Of a DNA stretch of 46,882 bases, positions 22,845 through 30,088 are shown piece after piece. The notes beneath the pieces were generated by a model. That model did no database searches. It was not told the origin of the DNA and saw only the letters and a program-made list of their open reading frames with translations. The DNA comes from Arthrobacter sp. Leaf69 (GTDB lineage Bacteria; Actinomycetota; Actinomycetes; Actinomycetales; Micrococcaceae): positions 54,655 to 101,536 of the forward strand of contig NZ_LMLR01000016.1 in NCBI RefSeq assembly GCF_001422645.1, in the 5' to 3' direction. The position numbers and the translations under genes were made by a program. How positions within the stretch are numbered: the first letter of the stretch is position 1; the number at the start of each line of letters is the position of its first letter.

Positions 22845-24137
22845 ATGCAAGACGCCCTCGATCCCGCCATGCCCTTCCTGGTTCCCATCCTCGCGGTCGC
22901 GCTCGCCGTGGCCGGCGGCCTCCTCGCCTCCTGGCTGGTGCGCCGGGTGGTGCTCCGGCTCAACCGCAAGCAGGAAGCCCTCCGCGAGACATCCCGGATA
23001 GCCCGGCTGCCGCTGCGCCTGGCCCTCTGCCTGATCGGCATCCGGATCGCCCTCGGGCTGACCACCGAGGACGCCGAATGGCGCCGCAACGTGGACCACG
23101 CGCTGCAGATCGCACTCATCGGCTCGCTCGCCTGGCTGGCCATCGCCGTGCTGCTCATCATCGAAACCATGGTGCTCGCCCGCTACCGGGTGGACGTGGC
23201 GGACAACCGCCGGGCCCGCAGGCTCCGCACGCAGGTGATCCTGGCCCGGCGGATCGGCGTCGCCCTGATCGCCATCGTGGCGCTCGGCATCGCGATGCTG
23301 ACGTTCCCCGCGATCCAGGCCCTCGGCGCCGGGCTGCTGGCCTCCGCCGGCGTGATCTCGATTGTGGCGGGCCTGGCCGCGCAGACCTCCCTGGTGAACG
23401 TTTTCGCCGGCATCCAGCTCGCCTTCACGGATGCGATCCGCGTGGACGACGTGGTGGTGGTGCAGAAGGAATGGGGCCGGATCGAGGAGATCACCCTGAC
23501 CTACGTGGTGGTCCACATCTGGGACGACCGGCGGATGATCCTGCCCTCCACGTACTTCACCACCACCCCCTTCGAGAACTGGACCCGGCGGCAGTCCGAG
23601 GTCATGGGCACCGTGGAGTTCGACCTCGACTGGCGCGCCCCGGTCGAAGACATGCGCGCCGAGCTCAAGCGGGTCCTGGCGACCACCGAACTCTGGGACG
23701 AGCGCGTGGGCATCCTGCAGATCACCGACGCGACCGCCGGCTTTGTCCGGGTACGGATCCTGGTCAGCGCCGCCGACAGTGCCCAGCTCTTTGACCTGCG
23801 CTGCCTCATCCGCGAGGAACTGGTGCTGTTCCTGCAGCAGGAACACCCGACGGCGCTCCCCCACGTCCGGCTCGAATCGCTCGGTGCCGCGGCGCCGAGG
23901 GCCGGGACGACCGGGGCCTCCGATGCGGCTGGTCCGGCCCGTACTTCCGGTACTTCCGCGGCGAAGCGGCCCGGCAAGCTCTCCGCCGCGGACGAGCCCG
24001 GCCGGCACCCGGCCGATCCGCACGACTCCCAGCTGTTCACGGGCTCCATCGAGGCGATCCAGCGTTCCAAGGCGTTCACCGGCCCCGGCGAGGAAGTGTT
24101 CGAGGACCGGGACAAGAGCATCGCCGCCCAGACCTGA
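22845..24137 (+). CDS. MscS-family mechanosensitive ion channel
   Basis: 430 aa. Hydrophobic segments lie at about 10-35, 48-65, 83-107 and 128-150, then the pore-lining helix (LGAGLLASAGVISIVAGLAAQTSLVNVFAG, Gly/Ala-rich) runs into the MscS beta domain (DAIRVDDVVVVQKEWGRIEEITLTYVVVHIWDDRRMILPSTYF) and the alpha/beta vestibule. It opens on membrane tension to release solutes in hypo-osmotic shock. The last 100 residues are Ala/Gly/Pro-rich and probably disordered, longer than in E. coli MscS. It is expressed divergently from the lipoprotein pair. Confidence 0.92.
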   Translation: MQDALDPAMPFLVPILAVALAVAGGLLASWLVRRVVLRLNRKQEALRETSRIARLPLRLALCLIGIRIALGLTTEDAEWRRNVDHALQIALIGSLAWLAIAVLLIIETMVLARYRVDVADNRRARRLRTQVILARRIGVALIAIVALGIAMLTFPAIQALGAGLLASAGVISIVAGLAAQTSLVNVFAGIQLAFTDAIRVDDVVVVQKEWGRIEEITLTYVVVHIWDDRRMILPSTYFTTTPFENWTRRQSEVMGTVEFDLDWRAPVEDMRAELKRVLATTELWDERVGILQITDATAGFVRVRILVSAADSAQLFDLRCLIREELVLFLQQEHPTALPHVRLESLGAAAPRAGTTGASDAAGPARTSGTSAAKRPGKLSAADEPGRHPADPHDSQLFTGSIEAIQRSKAFTGPGEEVFEDRDKSIAAQT

Positions 24138-24309
24138 GGCGCTGCGGGCGGCAGGCCGCCGTCGTCCGGCACTGCCCGGCGCCGCCCGGCGCCGTCCACA
24201 TAGCGCCGAAGGGGTCTTCCCTGCCTGCGGGAACTGGTCAATAATCAGACGTTGGTGAGTCAGCGCCGGTGCTGACCGCCGACCCTGCTGGACCAGCTGA
24301 GGAGACCCG

Positions 24310-26085
24310 ATGACGGTAGAACAGCCCACTGACGAATCCGTTGAGGCTCCTGCCCGCGATTGGTTCCAGAGCGCCGTCGTCTATCAGATCTATCCGCGCA
24401 GTTTCGCCGATTCCAACGGGGACGGCATCGGGGACCTGCGCGGCATCATCAGCAAGCTCGACTACCTGCACCGGCTGGGCGTCGACGTCGTGTGGCTGTC
24501 CCCGATCTACACGTCCCCGCAGGACGACAACGGCTACGACATCAGCGACTACCGCAACGTGGACCCGATTTTCGGCACCCTCGAGGAGTTGCGGGAACTG
24601 ACGGACGGGCTGCACGCCCGGGGCATGAAGCTGGTCATGGACCTGGTGGTCAACCACACCTCGGACGAGCATCCCTGGTTCATCGAATCACGGTCCTCGA
24701 AGGACAACCCCAAGCGGGACTGGTACTGGTGGCGGCCGCCGCGCGAGGATGCCGGCGACGCCGCCGGGGGCCCGGGTGCGGCGCCGAACAACTGGGGTTC
24801 GGCGTTCTCCGGCCCGGCGTGGGAGTTCGACCAGGCCACCGGCGAGTACTACCTCCACATCTTTTCCAGGAAGCAGCCGGACCTGAACTGGGAAAACCCC
24901 CTGGTCCGGGCGGCGGTCTACGAGATGATGAACTGGTGGCTGGACCGGGGCGTGGACGGCTTCCGGATGGACGTCATCAATTTCATCTCCAAGGACACTG
25001 CCCTGCCGGACGGGCCCATCGCTGCCGGCAAGCTCTACGGCGACGGCACCCCGTTCTACATCGGCGGCCCGCGGATCCACGAGTTCCTGCAGGAGATGCA
25101 CCGGGAGGTCTTCGCCGGGCGCACCGGACCGCTGCTCACCGTCGGCGAAATGCCCGGCGTCACTGTGGACGAAGCCGTCCTGTTCACCGACCCCGCGCGG
25201 GCGGAGGTGGACATGGTCTTCCAGTTCGAGCACGTGGCCCTGGACCAGGAGGACGGCAACAAGTGGCGGCCCAAGAAACTCAAACTCACCGATCTCAAAA
25301 AGTCCCTGGGGCGCTGGCAGACAGGGCTGGCGGAGCGCGGCTGGAACAGCCTCTATTGGGGCAACCACGATCAAGCCCGGGCCGTGTCCCGCTTTGGCGA
25401 CGACGGCCGGTACCGTGAACTCTCCGCGAAAATGCTCGCCGGGATCCTGCACCTGCACCGCGGCACGCCCTATGTCTACCAGGGCGAGGAACTCGGCATG
25501 ACCAACATGACCTTCGGGGCGATCAGCGATTACCGCGACATCGAGGTCCTCAACCACCACCGCGAAGCCACCACCCACTTGGGCCACACCGATGCCGATG
25601 TTCTCGCCGCGCTGGCGCCGCTGAACCGCGACAACGCACGCACCCCGGTCCAGTGGGACGCCTCGCGGCACGCCGGCTTCACCACCGGTTCTCCTTGGAT
25701 CGCGGTCAATCCAAATGCCAACCACATCAACGCCGCCGCGCAGGTGGACGACCCGGACTCCGTATACAGCTTCTACCGGAAGGTGATCGCCCTGCGGCAC
25801 ACCGAACCAGTGGTCTCGCACGGGGATTTCACTATGCTCCTGCCGCGGGACGAGCACGTTTACGCCTTCCTCCGCTCGGTGCCGGGAACCCAGCTGCTGG
25901 TGCTGGGCAACTTCTCCGGCCAAGACCAGGAGGTGACGCTCGACGACGCCGACGTTCCGGTCGCGTGGGGCAGCGCGGAGCTGCTCCTGGGCAACTATCC
26001 TGCCGACGGTGCGGTGCCCCGCCTGCATCTCCGTCCGTGGGAGCTGAAGGTCTTCCGCGCCGGAGCAATCCGGGCCGCCGAGTAG
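24310..26085 (+). CDS. GH13 alpha-glucosidase, oligo-1,6-glucosidase type
   Basis: 591 aa. The (beta/alpha)8 barrel begins at VVYQIYPRSFADSNGDGIGDLRG. The conserved regions are DLVVNHTSDEH, GFRMDVINF (nucleophile D221), VGEMPG (acid E280) and WGNHDQ (D354). The QPDLNWENP segment marks the oligo-1,6-glucosidase subfamily, and Val after D221 is the residue known to favour alpha-1,6 over alpha-1,4 bonds in this family. It has no signal peptide, so it should act in the cytoplasm on imported isomalto-oligosaccharides or related sugars. GAGGAG precedes the ATG. No sugar transporter or LacI gene is adjacent. Confidence 0.93.
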   Translation: MTVEQPTDESVEAPARDWFQSAVVYQIYPRSFADSNGDGIGDLRGIISKLDYLHRLGVDVVWLSPIYTSPQDDNGYDISDYRNVDPIFGTLEELRELTDGLHARGMKLVMDLVVNHTSDEHPWFIESRSSKDNPKRDWYWWRPPREDAGDAAGGPGAAPNNWGSAFSGPAWEFDQATGEYYLHIFSRKQPDLNWENPLVRAAVYEMMNWWLDRGVDGFRMDVINFISKDTALPDGPIAAGKLYGDGTPFYIGGPRIHEFLQEMHREVFAGRTGPLLTVGEMPGVTVDEAVLFTDPARAEVDMVFQFEHVALDQEDGNKWRPKKLKLTDLKKSLGRWQTGLAERGWNSLYWGNHDQARAVSRFGDDGRYRELSAKMLAGILHLHRGTPYVYQGEELGMTNMTFGAISDYRDIEVLNHHREATTHLGHTDADVLAALAPLNRDNARTPVQWDASRHAGFTTGSPWIAVNPNANHINAAAQVDDPDSVYSFYRKVIALRHTEPVVSHGDFTMLLPRDEHVYAFLRSVPGTQLLVLGNFSGQDQEVTLDDADVPVAWGSAELLLGNYPADGAVPRLHLRPWELKVFRAGAIRAAE

Positions 26086-26142
26086 CCCGCCGGTCGAACA
26101 ACCCGAAAAATCCTGCGATCCACACGAGTGAGGGAGCCTGGC

Positions 26143-26376
26143 ATGACCATTCCGCCGCCGCACGAACCTGAGCCGTTTCCTCCGGAACCCGGGCCCACCA
26201 CGCCCGAGCCGCAGCCCGGGGATCCGTTCCCGCCGGAACCGGGTCCGGTCACTCCCCCGCCGCCGATTCCGGAGCCTGGCCCCGCGCCAACGCCCGGCCC
26301 GTTCCCCACGCCCGGACCGCTGCCGATCCCCGACCCCGGCCCGGTCCCACCGGGACCGGACCCGACGCGGTTTTAG
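26143..26376 (+). CDS. Small proline-rich protein, 77 aa, 38 Pro
   Basis: GAGGGAG lies 6 nt before the ATG at 26143; a GTG at 26128 is also in frame. About half of the residues are Pro, in EPGP, TPGP and PPEP runs, with almost no hydrophobic residues. It has no signal peptide or globular domain and would be an extended polyproline-II chain. It starts 57 nt after the glucosidase stop and may be cotranscribed. Long proline runs would require EF-P for translation. It could be a low-complexity non-coding stretch, but the ribosome binding site and regular codon phase favour a gene. Confidence 0.5.
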   Translation: MTIPPPHEPEPFPPEPGPTTPEPQPGDPFPPEPGPVTPPPPIPEPGPAPTPGPFPTPGPLPIPDPGPVPPGPDPTRF

Positions 26377-26473
26377 CGGCGGTCAGCAGGGGCCGTGGCC
26401 GTTCCGACCGGCGGGCGTGCTTCAGACGGCTGTCCCGGCTCAGTTGGCTGGCCGGTTCGGCCGGCTGGCGGGT

Positions 26474-27268
26474 TCAGGCCGCAATGCCGTGTAGGAAGTT
26501 GCGTACTTCGGTGTTGAAGGCGTCGGGCGCTTCCATCTGAGCCACGTGCCCGACGTCGGGAATCACGGATAGTCGTGACCCCGGAATCTGGCGGTGCAGC
26601 TCGCGGGCGACGCCCAGCGGGGATCGCTGGTCGTCCGCGCCGTACAGCAGGAGCGTGGGAATAGTGATGGTGGGCAGCACCGGGCGGTAGTCGGACCGGC
26701 CGCTGGCGGAGAGCAGGAGCCGCAGTCCGGCAGGGCGGACGTCTGCCATGATCCTGGCGACTTCATCAACCACGGCGGGATCGGCTTTGTCTGTGAACAG
26801 CGTCGGCAGCCACTCAGCGACGAACTTCTCCGGAGGCTGATCGATCTCGGCCAGCACCTGGGCGTACCGCCGTTCCACCTCCTCGGGAGGCAGGGAACCT
26901 GCCCAGCCGGCGTATGCGGAGGCTAGCACCAGGGACGCCGGAATCCCGGGATACCCGCGGTACAGCTCCAGTGCCACCATGGATCCCCACGACAGGCCTT
27001 GAAGGTGCGGCTTCGCCGGCACTGCCTCGCGCAGGAACCCTGCGGCGATGGCGCCGAGGTCTCCGGCGGACATCTCGGATACGGGATCGCCTGACCGGCC
27101 GCACCCCGGAGCGTCCCAGGCGATCACCGTGAAGTCGTTCGAGAGCCCCTCCAGTTGGAGACGCCAGATCCGGCTGTCCTCCCCGGCCCCGTGGAACAGG
27201 ACCAGCGCGGGTCCTTGGCCAACCCGCTCATAGGCAATCCGCAGCCCATCAACCTCGACGGTTTCCAT
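26474..27268 (-). CDS. Alpha/beta hydrolase
   Basis: 264 aa. Oxyanion-hole LFHGAGED follows strand 3; the nucleophile elbow is GLSWGS (S93); the acid Asp lies in LLYGADDQRSPL and the His in VIPDVGHVAQMEAP. This is a complete alpha/beta hydrolase-fold triad with the usual length, of the broad esterase/lactonase type. There is no signal peptide. The start is fixed by TAGCAT 6 nt upstream of the ATG. The substrate is unknown. Confidence 0.9.
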   Translation of the reverse strand: METVEVDGLRIAYERVGQGPALVLFHGAGEDSRIWRLQLEGLSNDFTVIAWDAPGCGRSGDPVSEMSAGDLGAIAAGFLREAVPAKPHLQGLSWGSMVALELYRGYPGIPASLVLASAYAGWAGSLPPEEVERRYAQVLAEIDQPPEKFVAEWLPTLFTDKADPAVVDEVARIMADVRPAGLRLLLSASGRSDYRPVLPTITIPTLLLYGADDQRSPLGVARELHRQIPGSRLSVIPDVGHVAQMEAPDAFNTEVRNFLHGIAA

Positions 27269-27274
27269 AAACCA

Positions 27275-27280
27275 ATGCTA
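27275..27280 (-). promoter_or_regulatory. -10 of leaderless promoter (TAGCAT) of hydrolase gene
   Basis: TAGCAT ends 6 nt before the ATG at 27268, with TGGTTT between and no ribosome binding site. Confidence 0.5.
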
Positions 27281-27401
27281 GGCCGCTCCCTCGCTGGCGT
27301 GCAGGCTCTGGCCGCTGACGAAGTCGCCCGGGCTCAAGGAGCCACGCGCTATGCGCAGGCGCAGACGCTCCACGACTCCCTAAGCCGCCCGCGCTACGCA
27401 C

Positions 27402-27439
27402 AAGACCCCTCGACACCCGAATTTGGGTGTCGAGGGGTC
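27402..27439. terminator. Strong hairpin terminator
   Basis: A 16-bp perfect stem (AGACCCCTCGACACCC and its complement) has a 6-nt loop GAATTT, with TTTT following on the plus strand. It lies 64 nt downstream of the stop of the minus-strand winged-helix/X25 gene, which it most likely terminates. There is no plus-strand gene to its left for 1 kb. Confidence 0.8.
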
Positions 27440-27503
27440 TTTTGCGCGTCGACAGGGCGAACGGGCGTCGCCGGAGCGAGCTCGGGAGGGTTGGGGTCGG
27501 CGG

Positions 27504-28394
27504 CTACGCCAGGACGATGTCGCGGGTCCGGTGGTCGTAGTGGATGACCAGCTGGCCGCCGGAGTGGTGCACCTCGTGGTTGGCGCCGTCGAACGCACCG
27601 AAGGCACCGAAGTTCTCGTCCCAGGAGCGGTTAAGCGCGATCTTGAAGCTGTAGGTGCCGGCCGGGAGATCCGCCGCGAGCTTCCAGAGCTGGTCCACGA
27701 GGTCCAGTTCCATCTGGGATTCGTCGTACTGCGGGGCCCAGTTGGCCGGTGCGCCCAGCAGGATGTTGAAGTCGCCGGCCACGGCAACGGCTTCCGGCTG
27801 CTCGACGGTCTCGACGCTGACGGCCGGCGCGTCAGTGGCCGCCGGCGTTGCGGCGACTGAGGCTTCAGCGGCGGGGGCCTTGTCGGCGGCCTTGCGCTTG
27901 CGGACCACCTTGGCGACCGGAGCAACCGCCTCTTCGACCAGCTTGGCAGCCTTGTCGGCGACCTTTTCGGCAACCTTAGCGGCCTTCGGGGCGACCTTGG
28001 CGGTCTTCGCGGCCGGCTTTACGGCGGGCGCCGACGGCAGCGGTGTGTCGGCGGGAACGGGAGTTCCGGCGTCGAGCGCTGCAGCGAAAGCGGCAGGGTC
28101 AGCGAACGCCACGGTGGCGCGCTGGCCGTCCTCGGTGATGGTCCAGCCGGAACGGCCCTTGACCAGCCAGCCGGCCTTGACCAGCTTCGCCGTGGCGGTG
28201 GTCAGCGTCTTGTGGCCGCGCGGGATTCCGCCGCTCAGCAGCTCGCGTTCAAACTCATTGAGCGGAACGCGTGAGATGGCCTCGCCCAGCACCGCTCCGG
28301 CGTTCAGCTTCTGGTCCGTCCACACCCCCTCGGCCAGAACGTCCAGTACGGCCTTCAGTCGAAGGGTGGTGTTTTCGGCAGTGTTCGCGCCCAT
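27504..28394 (-). CDS. Winged-helix / basic Ala-Lys linker / X25 starch-module fusion
   Basis: 296 aa in three parts. Residues 1-95 look like a winged helix (LRLKAVLDVLAEGVWTDQKL..., then TLTTATAKLVKAGWLVKGRSGWTITEDG with a beta-wing). Residues about 125-175 are a histone H1-like Ala/Lys/Val linker (KTAKVAPKAAKVAEKVADKA, VVRKRKAADK). Residues 202-296 match the X25/CBM48-like module of pullulanases (VAVAGDFNILLGAPANW..., LPAGTYSFKIALNRSWDENFGAFG, VIHYDHRTRDIVLA). There is no signal peptide, so it is intracellular. GAGGAG lies 5 nt before the ATG. Binding DNA together with an alpha-glucan such as glycogen is an inference; the domain calls are by eye. Confidence 0.75.
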   Translation of the reverse strand: MGANTAENTTLRLKAVLDVLAEGVWTDQKLNAGAVLGEAISRVPLNEFERELLSGGIPRGHKTLTTATAKLVKAGWLVKGRSGWTITEDGQRATVAFADPAAFAAALDAGTPVPADTPLPSAPAVKPAAKTAKVAPKAAKVAEKVADKAAKLVEEAVAPVAKVVRKRKAADKAPAAEASVAATPAATDAPAVSVETVEQPEAVAVAGDFNILLGAPANWAPQYDESQMELDLVDQLWKLAADLPAGTYSFKIALNRSWDENFGAFGAFDGANHEVHHSGGQLVIHYDHRTRDIVLA

Positions 28395-28594
28395 GGGTCT
28401 CCTCTAGAAGCAATTGATCCACCTGCATTTTGCCAAGGTTGGAGGCGTTTCCGCGAGTAGAAACTGTTAACTCTGTGTGTCGTGACCCACTATTACACCC
28501 CATTCCGGCGGGCACGAGGGGCCTCAGACGGGGGTACTGGTGAGTAGTTTCTTGATGGTCGCGGATTACCCGGCCCCGGGCGCCAGTGTTGCTG

Positions 28595-29461
28595 CTAGAA
28601 CTTAGGGACCAGAACGGGCGTGTTCTTCTTGTAGGCCTCATAGTCCTCTTGGCCGCCCCACTTGCTGTCGGACTTTTTCTCGAGGAGCGGCACGCCGCTG
28701 ACCTTGGTCAACAGCAAGGTGACAAACACCGGTGAGATCAGGGCCACCCGCTGCCACCCCTCCAGCGCAGGGAGGGCGACGATTGCCACACCGATCCAGA
28801 GCAGGATCTCGCCGAAGTAGTTCGGGTGGCGGGATTTGGACCACAGGCCGGTCGAGATGAATTTGCCCTTGTTAGCGGGGTCGGAGTTGAAACGGGCCTT
28901 CTGCTGGTCGGCCACAACTTCGATACCAAAGCCGACGGTCCACAGCAGGAAGCCGACCAGCGCGATCCAGTCCAGTGCCACCCTTGTGGCTGAAGTAATC
29001 GCCACCCACGCCGCGGCTGCGGTGAAGACCACCCACAGTCCCTGGATGGTCCACACGTTGAGGAACCGGATGAAGGAGGGCTTGATCTCGTCAAAGCGGT
29101 CGTCCTTCCCGGCCTTGCTGATGCGCCGGAACAGGAACGTGCCAAGCCTCAGCGTCCAGGCAAGCACCATGGCTGCCAGCAGCAGCGCCCGGGCGTCGAT
29201 TCCCGGGGTGAGCAAAACCAGCAGCAGTGTGATGGCGGTGTAGGTCAGGGTGCCGGTCAGGTCATAGAACTTCTCGGTCTGGGCCATGAACGACGGGACA
29301 AACGCCAGCCACTGAATCAGGAACGCGGCACCAACAGCCATCGCAAAGACGGGGATCCCGGCCAGGGTGGCCCCGCCCTGGCTGCCGGCGACGGCGACGA
29401 GCGCTCCGAGCAGCACCACCACGGGGAGGGCGATGAGCGCCTTACGGTCTGATTCCTTCAT
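28595..29461 (-). CDS. DUF1295 / steroid 5-alpha-reductase-like membrane protein
   Basis: 288 aa with about seven hydrophobic segments. The C-terminal FISTGLWSKSRHPNYFGEILLWIGVAIVALP is the hallmark of the DUF1295/5-alpha-reductase/isoprenylcysteine methyltransferase-like superfamily, whose C-terminal half binds a nucleotide or SAM cofactor. Family members act on membrane-embedded lipids. AAAGGA lies 9 nt before the ATG. It is divergent from the MarR operon and shares the AT-rich operator region. Together with DUF2177 and an acyl-CoA ligase nearby, a role in lipid modification is likely; the substrate is unknown. Confidence 0.88.
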   Translation of the reverse strand: MKESDRKALIALPVVVLLGALVAVAGSQGGATLAGIPVFAMAVGAAFLIQWLAFVPSFMAQTEKFYDLTGTLTYTAITLLLVLLTPGIDARALLLAAMVLAWTLRLGTFLFRRISKAGKDDRFDEIKPSFIRFLNVWTIQGLWVVFTAAAAWVAITSATRVALDWIALVGFLLWTVGFGIEVVADQQKARFNSDPANKGKFISTGLWSKSRHPNYFGEILLWIGVAIVALPALEGWQRVALISPVFVTLLLTKVSGVPLLEKKSDSKWGGQEDYEAYKKNTPVLVPKF

Positions 29462-29538
29462 CAGGAAGTCCTTTCACACACGGAGCCGGCCGAGGCTGGC
29501 ACGACCCAGGACGACCGCCGGGCATCGGCAGTTTGTAG

Positions 29539-29603
29539 CAATCCTAGTAGATGATCAAATAGGATTGAATAATAGATAATCTAACAAGATTGAATATTAT
29601 AGG
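29539..29603. promoter_or_regulatory. AT-rich divergent promoter/operator island of the MarR cluster
   Basis: In an otherwise GC-rich region, about 65 nt are about 70% A+T. It holds the perfect inverted repeat CAATCCTA-N13-TAGGATTG (29539-29567), a second inverted repeat AATCT-AACA-AGATT (29579-29592) and a direct repeat GATTGAATA (29563-29571, 29588-29596). On the minus strand TTCAAT-17-TAGGAT is a good promoter for DUF1295; on the plus strand TATTAT (29594-29599) is a candidate -10 for marR. The half-site GATTG/CAATC recurs in both repeats and is the likely MarR binding unit. Confidence 0.7.
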
Positions 29604-29626
29604 AACTCGGAACCGAAGGAGGAACC

Positions 29627-30088
29627 ATGACCGCGTCGTCCTACCACCCGGCCGCGCTGGCCCTGCAGGGCCTGTTCACCCTCGCCAACGAGACCGAGCA
29701 TGAAGTTGCCAGGGAACTCGGGCTTAACCTCACCGATTACCGCGCCCTGGCGACCCTCGCACAGTCGGGTCCGGTCACTGTCGGCAAGCTCGCCGAGGAT
29801 CTGGGAGCCACGCCGGCCACCGCCACCGCGATCGTGAGCCGGATGGAGGCCCGCGGCTACATGGCACGCCACCGGAACACCGAGGACCGCCGCCAGGTCC
29901 AGGTGAACGTCACCCAGGAAGCCAGCCACGAAATTATGAACCTGATGCGGCCCCTGATGACCGCAACCAATGAGCACCTCCAGTCCCTGCCCGCGGCACA
30001 CCAGACCGTCGTCGCGGACTTCCTCGACGTCGCCCAGCACCTCATGCGGGACCACCTGCACACACTTTCGGAGAAGAACCCCCGATGA
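29627..30088 (+). CDS. MarR-family transcriptional regulator
   Basis: 153 aa. Dimerisation helices flank a winged helix (GLNLTDYRALATLAQSGPVTVGKLAEDLGATPATATAIVSRMEARGYMARHRNTEDRRQVQVNVT), with the DRR wing typical of MarR. GAAGGAGG lies 6 nt before the ATG. The stop overlaps the next start (ATGA), so it is cotranslated with the acyl-CoA ligase. It probably represses its own operon and the divergent DUF1295 gene through the AT-rich repeats, with an acyl or aromatic ligand as inducer. The ligand is an inference from the family and the neighbour. Confidence 0.9.
   Translation: MTASSYHPAALALQGLFTLANETEHEVARELGLNLTDYRALATLAQSGPVTVGKLAEDLGATPATATAIVSRMEARGYMARHRNTEDRRQVQVNVTQEASHEIMNLMRPLMTATNEHLQSLPAAHQTVVADFLDVAQHLMRDHLHTLSEKNPR

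Noticed and set aside
22716..24329. Open frame of about 540 codons on the minus strand
   Set aside because: Antisense to the MscS channel; low-complexity Gly/Arg/Asp/His composition and no family signature.
24688..26163. Open frame of about 490 codons on the minus strand
   Set aside because: Antisense to the GH13 glucosidase, whose four conserved regions are intact on the plus strand.
27402..27439. Hairpin considered as an attachment site or small RNA
   Set aside because: Perfect 16-bp stem with short loop and T-run is fully explained as a terminator; no integrase or tRNA is near.
27155..27547. Plus-strand frame across 27.3 kb that could be a small gene
   Set aside because: It reads through the 16-bp terminator hairpin and parts of both flanking minus-strand genes, and there is no start signal or family likeness.
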